A DNA stretch of 64,000 nt from Symsagittifera roscoffensis (Eukaryota > Xenacoelomorpha > Acoela > Convolutidae). Positions 22,606 through 35,852 of this stretch are shown here, one piece after another. The stretch lies in assembly GCF_963678635.1 (NCBI RefSeq), contig NC_087068.1:38093649-38157648 (forward strand). Direction: 5' to 3'. Position 1 is the stretch's first letter. The number at the start of each line of letters is the position of its first letter. The position numbers and the translations under genes were made by a program. Below the pieces are notes generated by a model. That model was not told the origin of the DNA and ran no database searches. It worked only from the letters and a program-made list of their open reading frames with translations.

Positions 22606-25600
22606 TTTGTTTAGCTCCGATTGAACGTGGGCCAATAAAAAACATTCATGTTATACCTGAAAGCGATAAAAAAAAACAATTCGCTAAGCATTGGTATTTA
22701 AGTGACACCTAAAATCGTGCAAATGGTGTTCAGCAAAACGTTCACAAGTTTTTGAGACTTACTGGTTCCTAAATTATTCTTTACAAACACGTTTTTATAT
22801 AGTATCTTCATAGTGAGTTTAAAAAGATATTGCAGAAGTTGCATAGCAAGAAAAATTACATTGTGCTCTACAATCTTTTGCTGCTATACTATCTCTTGCT
22901 GTTGACAATCACAAAATTGCAAAAAGTTCATAAAAATTATTCAAGAGTTGTGGTTAGAGTTTTATATAACATTAAACATAGACTAAAGAGAATCAGCCAT
23001 GCACAACTTTGACGAAGCGTTGTAGAAGCTATTTAACGCTTCGGCGTATGGAAAACACGCGAGTCGAAGCTGAAATGAATTAAAGTTGTTTTTGTGCGTA
23101 ATGCTGAAGAAGCCATATAACTCATCTCGGATTCAACATTCAAGAGTTATAAAGTTTTGGCGAAAACACGGCAGCATTAATTTTAGCGCCTCCAAATATT
23201 GATAGAAACGTTCCAACAGTTGTGGGCACATGCGTGTTTGAACTTTGCTTGAAAAAATATCGAAAATTACCAGACTCATTTACGATAACATGAAACCAAA
23301 CTTTTGGCGTCGATTTCTTTATTTTGACAGTGATAGTTTCGTTTTTGCGATACAAACCGATAAAATACTGATTTGTATGAGATTTTGAAGAACAAATCCG
23401 AAAAAAAAAAACGAATTTTATTTTTTTATCCCAAAAACAATTACCTGTTCAGCATAAAAAACAAAGTAATTGTGCTGAAATACAAACAAAGATTATCCTA
23501 TCATCGATTTCTAATTTCTACGATTTGGAGCCAATTTGGTATTAATTTGTCTCATAAAGCAATTTTTTTGAAAAAGTTTTCCAAATTTTTGAAAAAAAAG
23601 TTTTGTTTTTTGTTAAAAGTAAAAAGTTTTGGAAAAAACTTTTTTCGGGAAAATTGGAAAAACGTCATATTTAAACTTGTTCAGATAAACACAAGCCCAC
23701 AGTTAAGAGCAATACAAAGATAACTCAAAGAATTTTATCGAAAATTTAAAATAATGAAAAACGCTTGAACATATTACGAGAAACACTTCTTGAAACTGTA
23801 ACTATGAATAAAATAGCTCTTTCGACTTTCGACGACAATTGTAATATTCTAGAAGATAGTGAAACTACGCTGCCTTACGGATTTTGTAGAGGTTTGATTA
23901 TAGATTGTTACTTGATGGGGGCACAGTCAATGATAATTTCAACTTGCCATCTGCAATGATTTTGATTTGTGGATTGCACACTTTGAAAAAACTGATGTTC
24001 CACTGAAATGGATCATGAAGATATGCTAGAGAAAGCGTAACAGCAATTGGATTCAACTAAAGAGGGGTGGGAAATTCAGCATACATAAAATTGTCAAGAT
24101 AATTTTGTATCCCACAGCACAGACTCTCCCCAACGGCATCAATCAGTATTCGACTTGTTGGATGCTGCAGAAGACCTGACCAAAACCTGATCATGGGGTT
24201 GCTATAGTTTGTCGGAAAACAGTGATGACACCGATGCATTGCTGACTTGTGAGCTGTCATATCTTCCGATTATTCCGAATCCTCAGACAATTTTTTTCTA
24301 AATTGAGATGACAGAAATATTCACCACCGCAAGCAAAAAACTCGCTGAGTTAACAAATAAAACTAAGACAAACGTATTATTTGATTTTGTTTGTAAAAAT
24401 TGAAACATTGTTTACCCTCCTGGACAATCCGGTTGGCAATTTTTGCAGTTAATTGTGAGAGTTACAAAATTTTTGTATCTAACCCGTACGCAAAAGCTCT
24501 TGTATTCATTCCGTGGATTTTGTATTCCACCAATTTTGCTGTTTAGTTTTTTAAACTAGAATTTATGGTTATTTTACTTCCATTTCAATTTTTGTGAAGA
24601 ATAATTGGTTTCAAATATGCATTTTTACTCAAACGTTTTTATCCTATTATTGGAGTGAGAATTTTCATTGTCAGTATAAACCCTTGAAAAGAAGATAGTA
24701 ACGTTAAAATCTGAATCCAATAATAGGATAACCAGTAGTGAGCCCAGTTAAAATCTGAATCCAATAGACTGAACCAAAGCTTGGCTTGTATCAAACCAAT
24801 CTTACCTTTTTTTCAATTAGAGATAGATTGGTTATCTTTCTGTATTTCGTTTTAGTTTTTTGTGTTTTTCAACGAAGTTTTTTCTCAATTTGTCTCCCGG
24901 CAGTAACGTTCAATCTCAGTACAACGTTCAAACAGAGTTTCCCAAAAATAATTTTTTTAAATAATGTATATTTTAATCAAAGGACTGGCCGCTTTCCTTT
25001 GAAATTTGTTCTTTGTAAAATTTTAAAGCTGATTTCCACATTTCTTTCAAAAAAACTGCACTGAAATCAGACAGTGATGATTTTATTGAAAGTATGATCT
25101 TTATTATAAAAATATGAAACTTACTCAGCAACTAAAATAATAAAACTCGAGTTTTTATTAAAATGTTTTTTCTTTTAAATAAAATATTTGCGAATTAAAA
25201 CAACTATGATTTATTTTTCTGTGTTTTATTTCTTTTTTTTTGTGTTTTGCTTTGAATCAAAAGCCAAAATATTTCTCAATTTACAAACCAACAAATCATT
25301 GCAATTTGCAAAGTCAATAAAATTCTGATTTTCCCCCACTATTTTTTTTGTAAATGACTTTTTGTATATGGCTTACCTTATGAATAAGCCTCTGGTTGAA
25401 AAAACTCAGCGCTAAAAGTTATAGCTTGTTTTTTGGATAGATTCAATTTTTTGTTATCATCTAACAAAAAATATATTTTCGACGACACAGAAAACCTTCG
25501 TTAAATATTCTATTTTTTTGTGAAAAAAATGGTGTCTGGATTAAATTATAGACAAAAAAATTTATGTGGAAATCCTTTGTTTGACTATTGGATTGAATTG

Positions 25601-26593
25601 GCGAATAAAATCAAAAGACCTAAGCAAAAATTTTTATGCCCAGATTAGGGATTTTTGAGTAGAAAAACACTACCATGCAATTTTTGTGTTCATATAATTT
25701 CATTTTCTTGCTATTGTTTTTTCTATTTTTCTCATACAAATCCAGAACTGGGCAAAAAAATTTTTTTTTCTGTATTGTAAAGTTTTTCGCTAGCTCAATT
25801 CTATTTTCAAACAAACAGTACCCTCAAAAAATATCTTTCGATAAGTACGACTTGTTTTAAATGATTACATGTATAAGCCTGTATATTTCCAAAAACGGGT
25901 CAATTTTTAAAACCACTGAGCTTTTCGTTTGAGGGGCTATAAAGTCATTATTAAATTCAAATTATAATCACTTGAAATCGCATAAAAAATCACATATTTT
26001 TCTATCAAATTCGGTGTTGACTCCAAATCGCAATGTTTTGCAATGTCTTTACTTTTAATGCCGTTCAAAAAACGTTTAATTAAAATTTTGCTGTTGTGTG
26101 TTAAGGCAGGACACTATTAGATATGCCGAAACAACAATTTATTATATTTGTGTTCATGAGTGCAATTTTTTTAATGTACTATACCAAGTTGGGAAAAAGC
26201 ACTAGCGATGTAACTCTTTTAATGAGAAACATGCTACTCTTGCTAAATTTTCCGATTTTTTTTCTAATTAAAAGCATATGGAAAGCTTGAGCACCTAAAG
26301 TTACTCTTCTTAATCGAATAACTTTTGTTCTTTGTAAATTTATGAGAAAATAATGCAGCTGCATTCAAATATATAATAGAAACATTGAAAGAATTTAGTG
26401 CATCAACTTTTTCAAAACAACTCAAGTTTTATTGGGTTCCCGCACCGAAGTTTCTCGGATAAAAATAGATTATATTGAGAAAATGTTGCCGAAAATATTG
26501 CCATTATAATCGATTATGTGTAACCAATTTAAGCAACATTTTCTATTATAATAGAAAGAAAATAGATTATTTTCATCAAGAATATATTGCCTT
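22606..26593. other. 4 kb AT-rich intergenic region, no clear gene
   Basis: Dominated by short low-complexity frames. Two patches are slightly protein-like: 23765-23959 plus (listed separately) and 24057-24260 minus (a frame with paired Cys, product unknown). Several poly-T and poly-A runs. No repeat termini recognised. Confidence 0.4.
23765..23959 (+). CDS. 64-codon fragment, possible relic of a mobile-element or viral-type ORF
   Basis: The frame contains NKIALSTFDDNCNILED followed by TTLPYGF. A pattern of K-x-A-L-x-x-F-D-D, then L-x-D, then T-T-L-P-Y-G resembles a tail seen in repeated ORFs of self-synthesising DNA elements in invertebrate genomes (family knowledge, uncertain). Too short to assign. 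Flanks are non-coding. Confidence 0.25.
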   Translation: MNILRETLLETVTMNKIALSTFDDNCNILEDSETTLPYGFCRGLIIDCYLMGAQSMIISTCHLQ

Positions 26594-26830
26594 GTAATTC
26601 CACTAAAATGTATTTTTATCTCCATATAATCTCAATAAAATCTATTTTTTTGCCCTGAAACCGCCATGAAATCGCAATAAAATCGATTGTTTTTGCCATA
26701 AAATTGCAATAAAATCTATTGTTTTTGCCATAAAATTGCAATAAAATCTATTGTTTCCGCCATAAAACTGCCATAAAATCGCAACAAAAACTATTGCTAT
26801 TGCCATAAAATTGCAATAAAATCGATTATG
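26594..26830. repeat. Irregular tandem repeat, ccataaaattgcaataaaat units
   Basis: About six units of roughly 31-37 bp, consensus tgccataaaattgcaataaa plus atctattgttt, with drift toward the left. Confidence 0.85.
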
Positions 26831-26929
26831 TTGTCAAAAAATTTAACTATATTGTCAGAAAAATTAATTTTTCTCTTCTGAAAAGCGTGCTATATGAAAA
26901 CTCAAAGCAAAAGTTGAATTCAAACCAAA

Positions 26930-27240
26930 CGACACAAATCACGAAAATCATCAAAATGAACAAGATTTTCGGCACAAAAAATATGCAACAAAAATACAAA
27001 ATATCATCATTGTAAATCAGATTTTGTGCAAAAACATATGTAAAAATTCAAGAATTTTGTAAATATAAACCAGATTTGAGCTCGAAAATATGCAATGAAA
27101 TCATAGTAAATCATTATTGTAAATCAGATCTTGGGCAAAAAATTTACAAAACAAATGATTAAATGGGTCAATACAAATCACATTTTGAGCTCGAAAATAT
27201 GCAACAAAGATGTAGAAAATCATCATTGTAAATCAGATGA
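26930..27240. repeat. About 110-bp tandem repeat, nearly three units
   Basis: The words gctcgaaaatatgcaa and aaatcatcattgtaaatcag recur at about 110-bp intervals. Units are diverged. No coding content. Confidence 0.75.
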
Positions 27241-27587
27241 AAAAAGCGAATTTAATATAGCTGCTGTGAACCAAACTGCAAATCCCTAGTTATGTTTGTT
27301 TATAAAAAAATGCAACTGTCAAGACCATAATTTTCAATCTGATCAAACCTGTTTTCCATAAAAAAAATTGCTCAAATTTAAACTTAGTGCACTCGCGGCG
27401 ATTGTTTTTGGTTAGAAAATCAAAATCAAGCCATTAAATTGGCGCTCAATTACTTTTCAATTTTCCCCATTTGAGACTCAACAGTAGCTTTTTTTATTTC
27501 GATTTTCTATACAAGGGAAATTATTGTGATTCTGCTGATGAAAGTTTGTTTTTTGCTTTGTCGTGCAAAAAAAGACCCACGATTTGA

Positions 27588-29067
27588 CTATGGGCACAAA
27601 CAGTTTTTTCCGCCATCCATAGATGTCAAATTGCCAGTTATAAAACTAGCTTTCGAACTGGCCAGAAAGCATATACAATCTGCACATTCGTCCACTGTTC
27701 CGATGCGTCCCAACGGATGTGTTTTGGCGCCTTCTTCTAAAAACGCTGCATAATCCTTGTCCAATATCCCAGCTCTACCGAAAATAGCTGTGTCAATCAT
27801 TCCTGGATTCACTGAATTCACTCGAACATTGTCAGCAGCTAGTTCTAGCGCAAGACATTTTGTGTACATATCTAACGCAGCTTTGGACATGCAGTAGTTT
27901 CCTACACCGGAGAACGAATTAAGTCCGCCAATTGATGAAACATTTACAACAGACCCTTTACTTTTTCGGAGATGAGGGATGCAAAATTTTGTAAGCATTA
28001 CAGCAGATCGAACGTTGGTGTTCATTGTTCGATCAAATTGTTCAAAAGGGGTTTCTTCTTGCATTCCAAAAGTTAAAACACCCGCGTTGTTGACAACGAT
28101 GTCAATTCGTTTGAAAACTTCGGCTGTTGTGTTAACAATGTTAGAACATGTAGCTTCCTGTGTAATATCTCCTGAAAGTCTTTGAAATTATTTGACGCAC
28201 AACAAAAACAACTGGTGTAACTGGTAAACCCATTTTTTGATAAAATTAAGAAATGATCAAAAGCATGGTTTTGTTTTCTTCTCATACTTATTTTGTCCTT
28301 AAGAAAATTGACCGATTGATATTTATAAATTTACTCCGAACATCTTGAAGATAACAAACGAAACAAAAAAACGTACATTATACGCCTCACCTGCAACTAC
28401 TATTACGTTTTCTTTCTTCATTCTGCCATTTGATCCATCGACGCATCGTTGCTTGATGTTATTGAGTGCTTCTTCATTGCGACCAGTTATACACAAGCCA
28501 CTTACTCGATGCTCCGCAAACTTAATAGCAGTTTGAGCTCCAATTCCTGAACTGGCTCCAGAAATGGGGTGCCGGACATCAAGCCGACGGGACTTCAAGC
28601 CGAATCGTAAAACTAGGGACTTCAAGCCGAATAGTTCCTTATAAAATCGTGAAATATGATTAATTTGAAAACTTTTTTGAAGAATTTCTGAAGTTCATGA
28701 TTTTTCTTCACAAGTTATTGGCGTTTTCATAAAATTTAAGCCTCCAAATGATGTTTCGGAAAGTTGAAAAGTAAAACATGGTTGAAGGCATTTTTCATGT
28801 TTATAATTTATGCATTTCAAAAACCGGCTGATGTTATGTACGGATGCCAATCACAAGTGGTGCATTGTCATGAATTACGTTTATTATAGACTAAACTTGC
28901 CAAAATTTTTGAAAAATAACGTTTTACAGATGATAAAATAGTGTTTTGAGGTGCTTGTAAAGTTTTAATTTCGGCTTGAAGTCCCTTCGGCTTGAAGTCC
29001 CGTCGGCTTGTTGTCCTAGACCCCCAGAAATGATGACAATCTCGCCGTTTGTAAAATAGCGATTCAT
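27588..29067 (-). pseudogene. SDR paralog split in exon 1 by a DNA element (classical short-chain dehydrogenase/reductase)
   Basis: Exon 1 comprises 29033-29067 (ATG at 29067; YFTNGEIVIISG) and 28391-28566 (GASSGIG and onward). Between them lie a 457-bp element and one copy of its 9-bp target duplication. Removing these gives exactly 211 bp, the exon 1 length of the intact paralog. Donor CAG/GTGAGG is at 28390 and acceptor TTTCAG at 28172-28173; the intron is 217 bp. Exon 2 (27588-28171) keeps NNAG, the active-site VSS, YCMSK and GNLTSMDGG. Without the insert the protein would be 264 residues. As it stands the Rossmann beta-1 strand is cut off, unless the insert is spliced out or translation starts inside it. 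An Arg near the end of beta-2 (TGRNEE) suggests NADP preference, by inference. Confidence 0.85.
28567..29023. mobile_element. 457-bp inverted-repeat element inserted in an SDR exon, 9-bp duplication
   Basis: The ends gggtgccggacatcaagccg and gggtctaggacaacaagccg (the latter read from the other end) both continue cgggacttcaagccgaa, giving about 38-bp terminal inverted repeats. The octa/nonamer ccagaaatg is duplicated at 28558-28566 and 29024-29032. A 9-bp duplication is typical of MULE-type insertions, 8 bp of hAT; the class is therefore inferred. Subterminal cttgaagtccc repeats are present. Its own ATG at 28625 runs in frame into the SDR exon. Confidence 0.92.
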
Positions 29068-29161
29068 TATGCAATCTGAAATTTAATTGTAATTGATACA
29101 AATTTCAAAATAAACAACCTGATGAAATTTCAATACTTTTAAAAATGTAAGTTTATATGTT

Positions 29162-29698
29162 AACAAGACTGCTTGTATCAGGACGAAGCCCTGAATGTTC
29201 CGACTGCCTTTTAAGGTATATTGAGCAGCAGTAATACATAAAAAAAATTAAATGAAATAAAATAAAATGAAATTTTTTCTTTCTAAAAATTGAATTTTTT
29301 AAATGCAAATCATCCCCCCACACGCCATATAAAGTACAAAAAGATAAATTTTGATCCTTGTAACAAATCAATAATAGCAAATCAGCTTCGTTCAACCAAT
29401 TTGGAACGATTTATAAGACGGATTAAATCTCGCTTACGCGTTAATAGCGCGAATTATATTGCGCGTTAATTGTCCCAAATTGGTCAAAATGGCAATATTT
29501 AAACCCTCATAACTTTACGAAAAATGATCACAGGTAAAATATCTTTTCAAATTTAAGCTCAGGGCAACAATACCTTTTGAATGATATAAAAAAAAATCCT
29601 TCAAAAATGGCTAGTTAAAAAGTCGAAATTTGTCTGAAGAAAAAAAACCCACCCCGAGCACAAATATTCCGTTACTTTCGTATCGAAAGTCGGAACAA
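29162..29698. repeat. Hairpin-headed dispersed repeat, copy 1
   Basis: It begins aacaagactgct, has the near-terminal inverted repeat tcagg-cgaag-ccctga (here with one change), shares acgccatataaagtacaaaa and ttacgcgttaatagcgcgaat with the other copies, and ends actttcgtatcgaaagtcgg plus aacaa, a second small palindrome. Non-coding, 537 bp. Family of at least five copies in the window. Confidence 0.9.
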
Positions 29699-29792
29699 TA
29701 AGGAAGAATTTCCGATACGATAGCCTTGCTTTGCTTAACTGGCAAAAATATCGAATTCTGTCACAATAAAATTTACATATAATTTGAACAAC

Positions 29793-30190
29793 AACAAGAC
29801 TGCTCGTATCAGGGCGAAGCCCTGAATGTTCCGACTGCCTTTTAAGGTTTATGGAGCAGCAGTATTAACATAAAAAAAATAAATGAAATCAAATTAAAAT
29901 ATAAATTTTTTAAATAAAATTTGACATTTTTTTTTGAAATTCATCCCCCCACACACCATATAAAGTACAAAAAGATAGATTTCGTTCCTTGTAACAAATC
30001 AATGATGGCAAATAAGCTTCGTTCAACCAATTTGGAACGATTTATAAGACGGATTAAATCTCCGCTTACGCGTTAATAGCGCGAATTATATCGCGCGCTA
30101 ATTGTCCCAAATTGGTCAAAATGGCCAAAATGGTAATTTTTAACCCTCATAATTTTACAAAAATCGATCACAGGTGAAATATCTTTTCAA
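29793..30190. repeat. Hairpin-headed dispersed repeat, copy 2 (3' truncated)
   Basis: The head is intact, with tcagggcgaagccctga. Similarity follows copy 1 to about gatcacaggtgaaatatctt, then stops. 95 bp separate it from copy 1, same orientation. Confidence 0.88.
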
Positions 30191-32182
30191 GAAAACAAAG
30201 AAAACAGCTCCATGGAACCATTCCAACTTCGTATCTGCTCAAAATTCGGCCTTGTTAGAAATCGGCTTGCGAATAAAGTAATCGCATTTGTATTAACCAA
30301 ATTAACCAGTGCTATCAGTATGTTGTTCTGAGCATTTTTACATTGAATATTACAAGATCGTAAGCTTAAAAAATTTGGGCGGAATAAGTAAAAAGACTCC
30401 CTTTTTGTATTTTTACACAAAACAGTATTAAAAAAAATTGTTTTTCAGTTTAACATGTTCAAACTGAAAAATAGCAGAAAAGTAAAATAAGATGAACTAC
30501 AAAGAAGTAATTTTAAACTTTCCATAGCAACTTAGCGTTTGCTTTCAAAGTTGTAAACAAGTCACGCGGATTTCCGTATCGATTTGTCAAATATTTACTA
30601 AATCGGTCTTGAACAGTGCCTCTAAATGTTAGGCAATCAAACTCAAGTTAAACGGTCAGGCCTTCCGATCAACCTTTCCAGCAGATAAAAATATTAGCCG
30701 AAATTTCCGAAAAGATGGAACTTTGTAAACTAATCAAATTAATTTTGACTTAAACCTTGCCCAGACAAGGAAAACTTAATAAAATGGCTCGACAAAAAAA
30801 TTCAAATTAATAATTCGGCTAATAGTTTTATCTGCTTGAAACGGCAGAATTATTTCATTTGAAATGGCAGAAAACTTCGATGGGACTTGATTGGCTAATT
30901 AGCCAATTAAATTCAACCACAATTATTTCAGTTCAAGAGATGTAGAAATAATGATTTTGGGCCGTTTAATGCATAATACCCCATGTGTCTAACAGAAAAA
31001 CATTCAGCGGAGTTTTGTCAACACGGAGTTTGAAGGTCAAAATTAAAACGGGTTCAGGCTACCAATTTGTATATTGAACGCATTTCATTGAAATTTATTT
31101 TTAGGATTTCAATTATAAAAATCATATTGATGACTTGAAACGCTTATTTGTAGTAAATTTGATCTCAAACTTAGCAACTTTCGTTGAAATTAAAATTTGT
31201 TTTCAAGTCAAAATAGATCAAATTTGTTCACGTTTTTTTTGGCAATCGTCAATAAAAACTGTCGCCAGCGTTCAAATGAGATATCGTTTTTCAAGTCTTT
31301 CTGTTTTTTTTTTAAATATCTTTTCCTTTCCAATAAATTGTTAACAACGGTAATTTGGCAATGAAAACTTTTATTGCACTCAAATGAAAGCTGCAATTTA
31401 AAGAAGTTTAAAAAGATCTTCAGAAAAGCTAACTGAGACAAGCCCCAGTATTCTTTGCCTTATTTTTCAACGTCATTTTATGAACATGTTTTATGGTTGA
31501 TCGGACCGCTCAAAAACCTCTTTCTTTTATAAACATCTTCGTGGTATATTCATTGAAAAGCAATATTTAAGAAAAAAGTCTAATTGCTCATTAATCATTC
31601 AGTTTAACTTTTAGACGCTTAAAATTAAAAAACAAACTTCGAAATTCTAATTTTGAGGAAAAGTTTGGCGGAAAAAATGCGAGAGATAATCAATAAAAAA
31701 TATTGACATGATATATCAGAAAAAAAGAAGAACATGAAAGAACTTAATATATAGCACTAGCTGCTGTTAAGTAAATCAATTTCAGAGTTGACTGTACGGC
31801 GAACTAGTTAAAGTAGCTGGATAACTCTCTGTAAAAAGAATTCAGATATCTGATTAATAATAACGCAGTCTCAATTTCATTCATCATAATTATTAAGGCT
31901 CAGGGGTGGTCGAGGGCAGTTGCCAATCCAACAGCAAAAGTCTACTGTTCTATGATTGACAGGTTACAAGAGTGTACTTCGAATGAATTGAATAAAAATA
32001 TTCCTGATGTTAACATGTGAAATCTCTCTTGCTTGTGTGATGCCCTTTCCAAAGTGAAATAAATTTTCAGGAGTTGATTCAATGTCTTTAGTACTCTATG
32101 AAATTTATCAAATACTCCTCCTGTTCAGCCTGTTGTATCTCATCCGGTAAGACCCACGGCATCCAAAGTTTAGCTTACAAAT
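30191..32182. other. Intergenic, no gene recognised
   Basis: AT-rich with short frames only. Around 31899-31920 the words ctcaggggtggtcgagg resemble one end of the CAGGGG hAT family, but no partner end was found nearby. Confidence 0.4.
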
Positions 32183-32424
32183 CAGGGGCGGATTTAGGGG
32201 GGGGGGGGCGTTTGGGGGGCGGACCAATTGATTTTTCGAGCTCTCCCAAAGCACGGTTTTGACCCTATTTCGGCCAAATTTTTGGCCGAAATAGGGACAA
32301 AACCGTGCTTTGGGAGAGCTCGAAAAATCAATTTGGTCGACCTAAAAAAAAGGTCGTCAAAATTTTCGAAAATTTTTTGAAAATCCGCCCCCCACCCCTC
32401 GAGAAAATCCTAGATCCGCCCCTG
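32183..32424. mobile_element. hAT-type CAGGGG element with internal palindrome, complete with 8-bp duplication
   Basis: Ends caggggcggatttagg and ctagatccgcccctg. Exact octamer duplication ttacaaat at 32175-32182 and 32425-32432. The middle (about 32224-32335) is a near-perfect inverted repeat of about 55-bp arms (ccaattgatttttcgagctc and inverse), so this copy is a shortened fold-back derivative of the longer 400-bp relatives. Confidence 0.92.
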
Positions 32425-32432
32425 TTACAAAT

Positions 32433-33312
32433 TACGAAAACTGTATTCAGGGCATTCCCGAAAGCTTAAATCAAAACAACTAAGAAACTCGAAGACAAAT
32501 CAAATTTAGTATTCGATGTGTTTTAATGAATAGCCGATGTGTTTTAATGAATAGCATCGAATTCTTCATTTTGTCATTGAGTTTTTCAAAACACTGGCAA
32601 GGTCAAAACATTTTATGCAAAACTTAAAAGTGCCATTGCCGCATTGAACTCCAAAGGATTTGGCCAAAAGTGTTGAGAAAAACCTACTTATCAAAATTTT
32701 ATCGGACCATGACATTTGTTTCAAGGTTGTTGAAAAAGCCTGGCCATGACCTCGAAAGAACTCTTGTGATTAAATGGCTTAAAATTATCAAACCTGGACA
32801 AGAGTCGCATTGCAAAAGTTCGAATCTCTTTTTAATTGATGCGTAGATTCTAGCATATGCTAATATGCTACTACAGACTGAAAACATTCTGATTTTTTTC
32901 CTTGATGTCAAAATTCTGGTTTCCTGTTTAAATTGTGGTTCTTTTACGCCGCTAAATATTGATTGACTAGCTCTACAAGCACTTGAAGAGATTTTATACT
33001 ACCGATTACGTTGTTGCTGCACATACAAATAGATCTTGTGGTTATCATTGAAGTTCTTCCAAAGCAACCATGTCACCTTTGACTTCTTTCAAGACAAATA
33101 TTACAACAGTTTTATGTAAATTTAAAATTGGGTGTGGTGATTTTTTTCTAATATATACTTCCTCGTTTGAGCTTTTCGACTACTGTCACTATACAAATGA
33201 TTGTATATATACTCCTACAGCAGCATCGTCGCTTAGACTACCATTTTAGGAAAACTTCAAGTACTTGTTTTCGTTACATTCTGTTTATATAACGTGATCA
33301 AATTTTTTTCCG
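32433..33312. other. Intergenic with a 20-bp direct duplication
   Basis: At 32515-32555 the word cgatgtgttttaatgaatag is repeated in tandem. Otherwise AT-rich without coding signal. Confidence 0.5.
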
Positions 33313-33397
33313 TAAAAACAATTCTTTCTTAGCGGTGAACTCGATTTAAATTTTTTGCCTTAAAAACAATTCTTTCTTAGCGGTGAACTCGATTTAA
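33313..33397. repeat. 48-bp tandem duplication
   Basis: The 37-bp word taaaaacaattctttcttag plus cggtgaactcgatttaa occurs at 33313-33349 and again at 33361-33397 without visible change. Confidence 0.95.
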
Positions 33398-35329
33398 CGA
33401 ATTATGATTAATTTTTAAATTTTATTGTCTCATGTTATGGAAAAAAATTCTCTCCATCTCCATTAATTACACTTTGCAGCAACTCAAGAAAGCGGGATTG
33501 TTCTGGAAAAACTTTTGAGTGACGTATTGTTTTTTTTCTAGTCATTGTGTCGTTGAGAGATTTCGTGTGTTTAATTTTGAGTTTTTTTGAATTTACCTTT
33601 ATCATCAGTTCTCTATATTTTTTGTTAAGCCCTATGTTACCCTCAAAAACCTAAGCTAGTTTTATATAACTAATATAGCTGCCACTTTGGGTTCATGAGC
33701 TAAACGGAAAGAGAGGTAGCTTTTCCCGTGGTACTTTGTTTTCTCGTTTCATATTCAGGTTTGGATGTCAACATTTCTTTTAAAATTATCCAGAGCGTTT
33801 CCAAATAGTTTTCATATTTTTGCTCTTTTTTGTGGACCACGAAGAGCTCGCAACATTTTATTCAATTCCATTCTATCTAATTGCTTCTTTGCTTCCGCTT
33901 TCACACAAGTCCGTTCTGGCGATGTCAAAGCTTCTCCATACGCTTTTTAATTTTTTAAACAATCACCATCTTGTTTAATAAAGTAATCAAAATCTTACAC
34001 TCTGCAAATAATTCTTCTGTAAAAATTTGTTTTCTGCAAAAATTTACCTTCCGCTTTGCTCAAATTTTGTTCAAATCAACTTTGTTTTTAGTAATTGCCC
34101 CCTACGGAGATATTTTTAAGCACAAATTTGGCTTGATGCTAAAAAAACTGTCTATATTTCACCTGTTTTTAGCAAAATGAATAACAATGGGGTCATTAAG
34201 TACTGTCCAGTCAGTTTATTACCAAATTTATTGATTGGGTCGGAAAAAATTTTGTTCGATTTATTTTCATTTGGGAGTCGGAGACAAAATTTCAGACTTC
34301 GATTTCATATTCTGGTCAATTGTAACTCAATTTTCAAGCTTCTGGTAGAAAAGTTTGTGATAAAATCTTCTAACGCTTCAAAATTTGAGCTTTAGAAGAT
34401 GTTTTCGTTTGGTGCGACATGACAAACTCTTAGCTAAAATTGCATCCTCTAGGCTTAAATCTTTATCTAGTTGAAAGTTTCTAATCTAATCGTTCCCTTG
34501 TGACTTCTCCGTCTTTTTACTGACTTTATGATGTACAGCGTTGATCCAGTTTGTTCAATTATTCCTGAACTTCTTCACATTTTCGAACAACAATAAGACC
34601 AGCCTGCAAAACGTTCAAGACATTGCTGCAAGTTAAAGTTTCTTGATTTTATGAACTTAAGTTTCTACTTCACCAAATTTATATTATTTAACTTAAACCG
34701 CATTATTGAAATTCGTTCGATGTTCTGAATAAAAAACCATTAATTAACATAAAAATTGTTGAAACAAAACTTTCATTTTTTTGCAATCTGAATCTTCAAT
34801 TTATTTAAAGTTCAAAGTGATGTAATTATAGTCAACTCTTTTAAAAATAATTTCAATCAATTGGGCTCTTTTCTGGAACAATTTCGGGGCGGTTACACTG
34901 GCCCAAAAAGTTTGAGTGAACATATCATCGCCAATTATGATTAGTTTCATTCATTTTGGTTAATGACTAGTATCAAAAAATGTTATTTAAAATGCTTGAA
35001 AGCGTTTATTTTGTCACATGAAAATGATGTTTGACAAAAAGAGCACATCAAACAAACTATTCTCCGATTTTTTAAATTTTTTTCTTAAAAAGCAGAAGCG
35101 CGTCCAACAGAAGTTAAATAAAGTCTTCGATATTTTACATTTTTACAATTGTTTAAAAGACTCCACAGATTGTTTTAAATTCAAAATTTTATTTAAAGCA
35201 TTTGTTCACAGAACTCGCAAATCAAGCCGTGGTTCTAACAAATGCCAAAAATTACTGTGGATTTTGTGAACAAAATTCAAAACATGTGTTACATTAGTAT
35301 TTGAAACATTATTATTGAGGAATGCTATA
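33398..35329. other. AT-rich intergenic, only a possible LINE relic
   Basis: Apart from the relic at 34177-34395, frames here are short and biased by AT content. The frames at 33765-33950 and 35018-35269 show no motif. Confidence 0.4.
34177..34395 (+). pseudogene. Possible LINE reverse transcriptase relic
   Basis: The frame reads YCPVSLLPNLLIGSEKILFD, close to the RT block NYRPVSLLP...SKIFEK of CR1/Jockey LINEs (established motif). The following 40 codons drift. Neighbouring blocks could not be aligned, so only this segment is proposed. Confidence 0.4.
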
Positions 35330-35735
35330 AATTTATAGCGGGACCGATCGTTTAGCAGACCAATCTTTTAGCATAAAACATGAAACATGAGTCTTTAAGC
35401 AGACCAACGTAATAAAGTGATGGATGATTGATTGACTGACTCAAAAAGACACTCAGTCTGGGGTCTAGCTTCCCCCATTTAAGACAATTATCTCACGATT
35501 TGTCAACAAAACTATCAATTTCAAAAACACAACAGTCTAAATTAGCGGTAAAACAAAGATTTACCCGAACAATAATAATCGTGTTGAATTGAAGCGCAGC
35601 GGAGCATGCGGTCGCTAATCGCCAATGCCGCGTTTGAAGTTAGCTATCTGACTTTATAACTGTTCTGAGTCTGCTAAAAGATTGGTCGGCTAAAAAACGC
35701 GGTCTGCTAAAATCCCTAGTACCGTTTATAGATAC
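35330..35735. mobile_element. About 400-bp element with imperfect inverted ends (tttagcagacc)
   Basis: The left side contains tttagcagaccaatctttta; the right side contains its inverse taaaagattggtcggctaaa and further outward ggtctgctaaaa. The outer limits tatagcgggacc and ggtactagggatt are only partly matched, so the borders are approximate. Non-coding. Confidence 0.6.
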
Positions 35736-35852
35736 AGTGGTGTTTCGTACAGTTTAAATCGATTACGCGGCATCTTTGTTCAAACCAAGTTTATCGCAAA
35801 ACTGTACAAAATAAAGTTGGGTTTTTAATTAAAATCAATTGGTGGCGTCCCG

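Noticed and set aside
26594-27240. Repeated short units as a CRISPR array
   Set aside because: Units are contiguous and drifting, with no unique spacers, in a eukaryotic scaffold.
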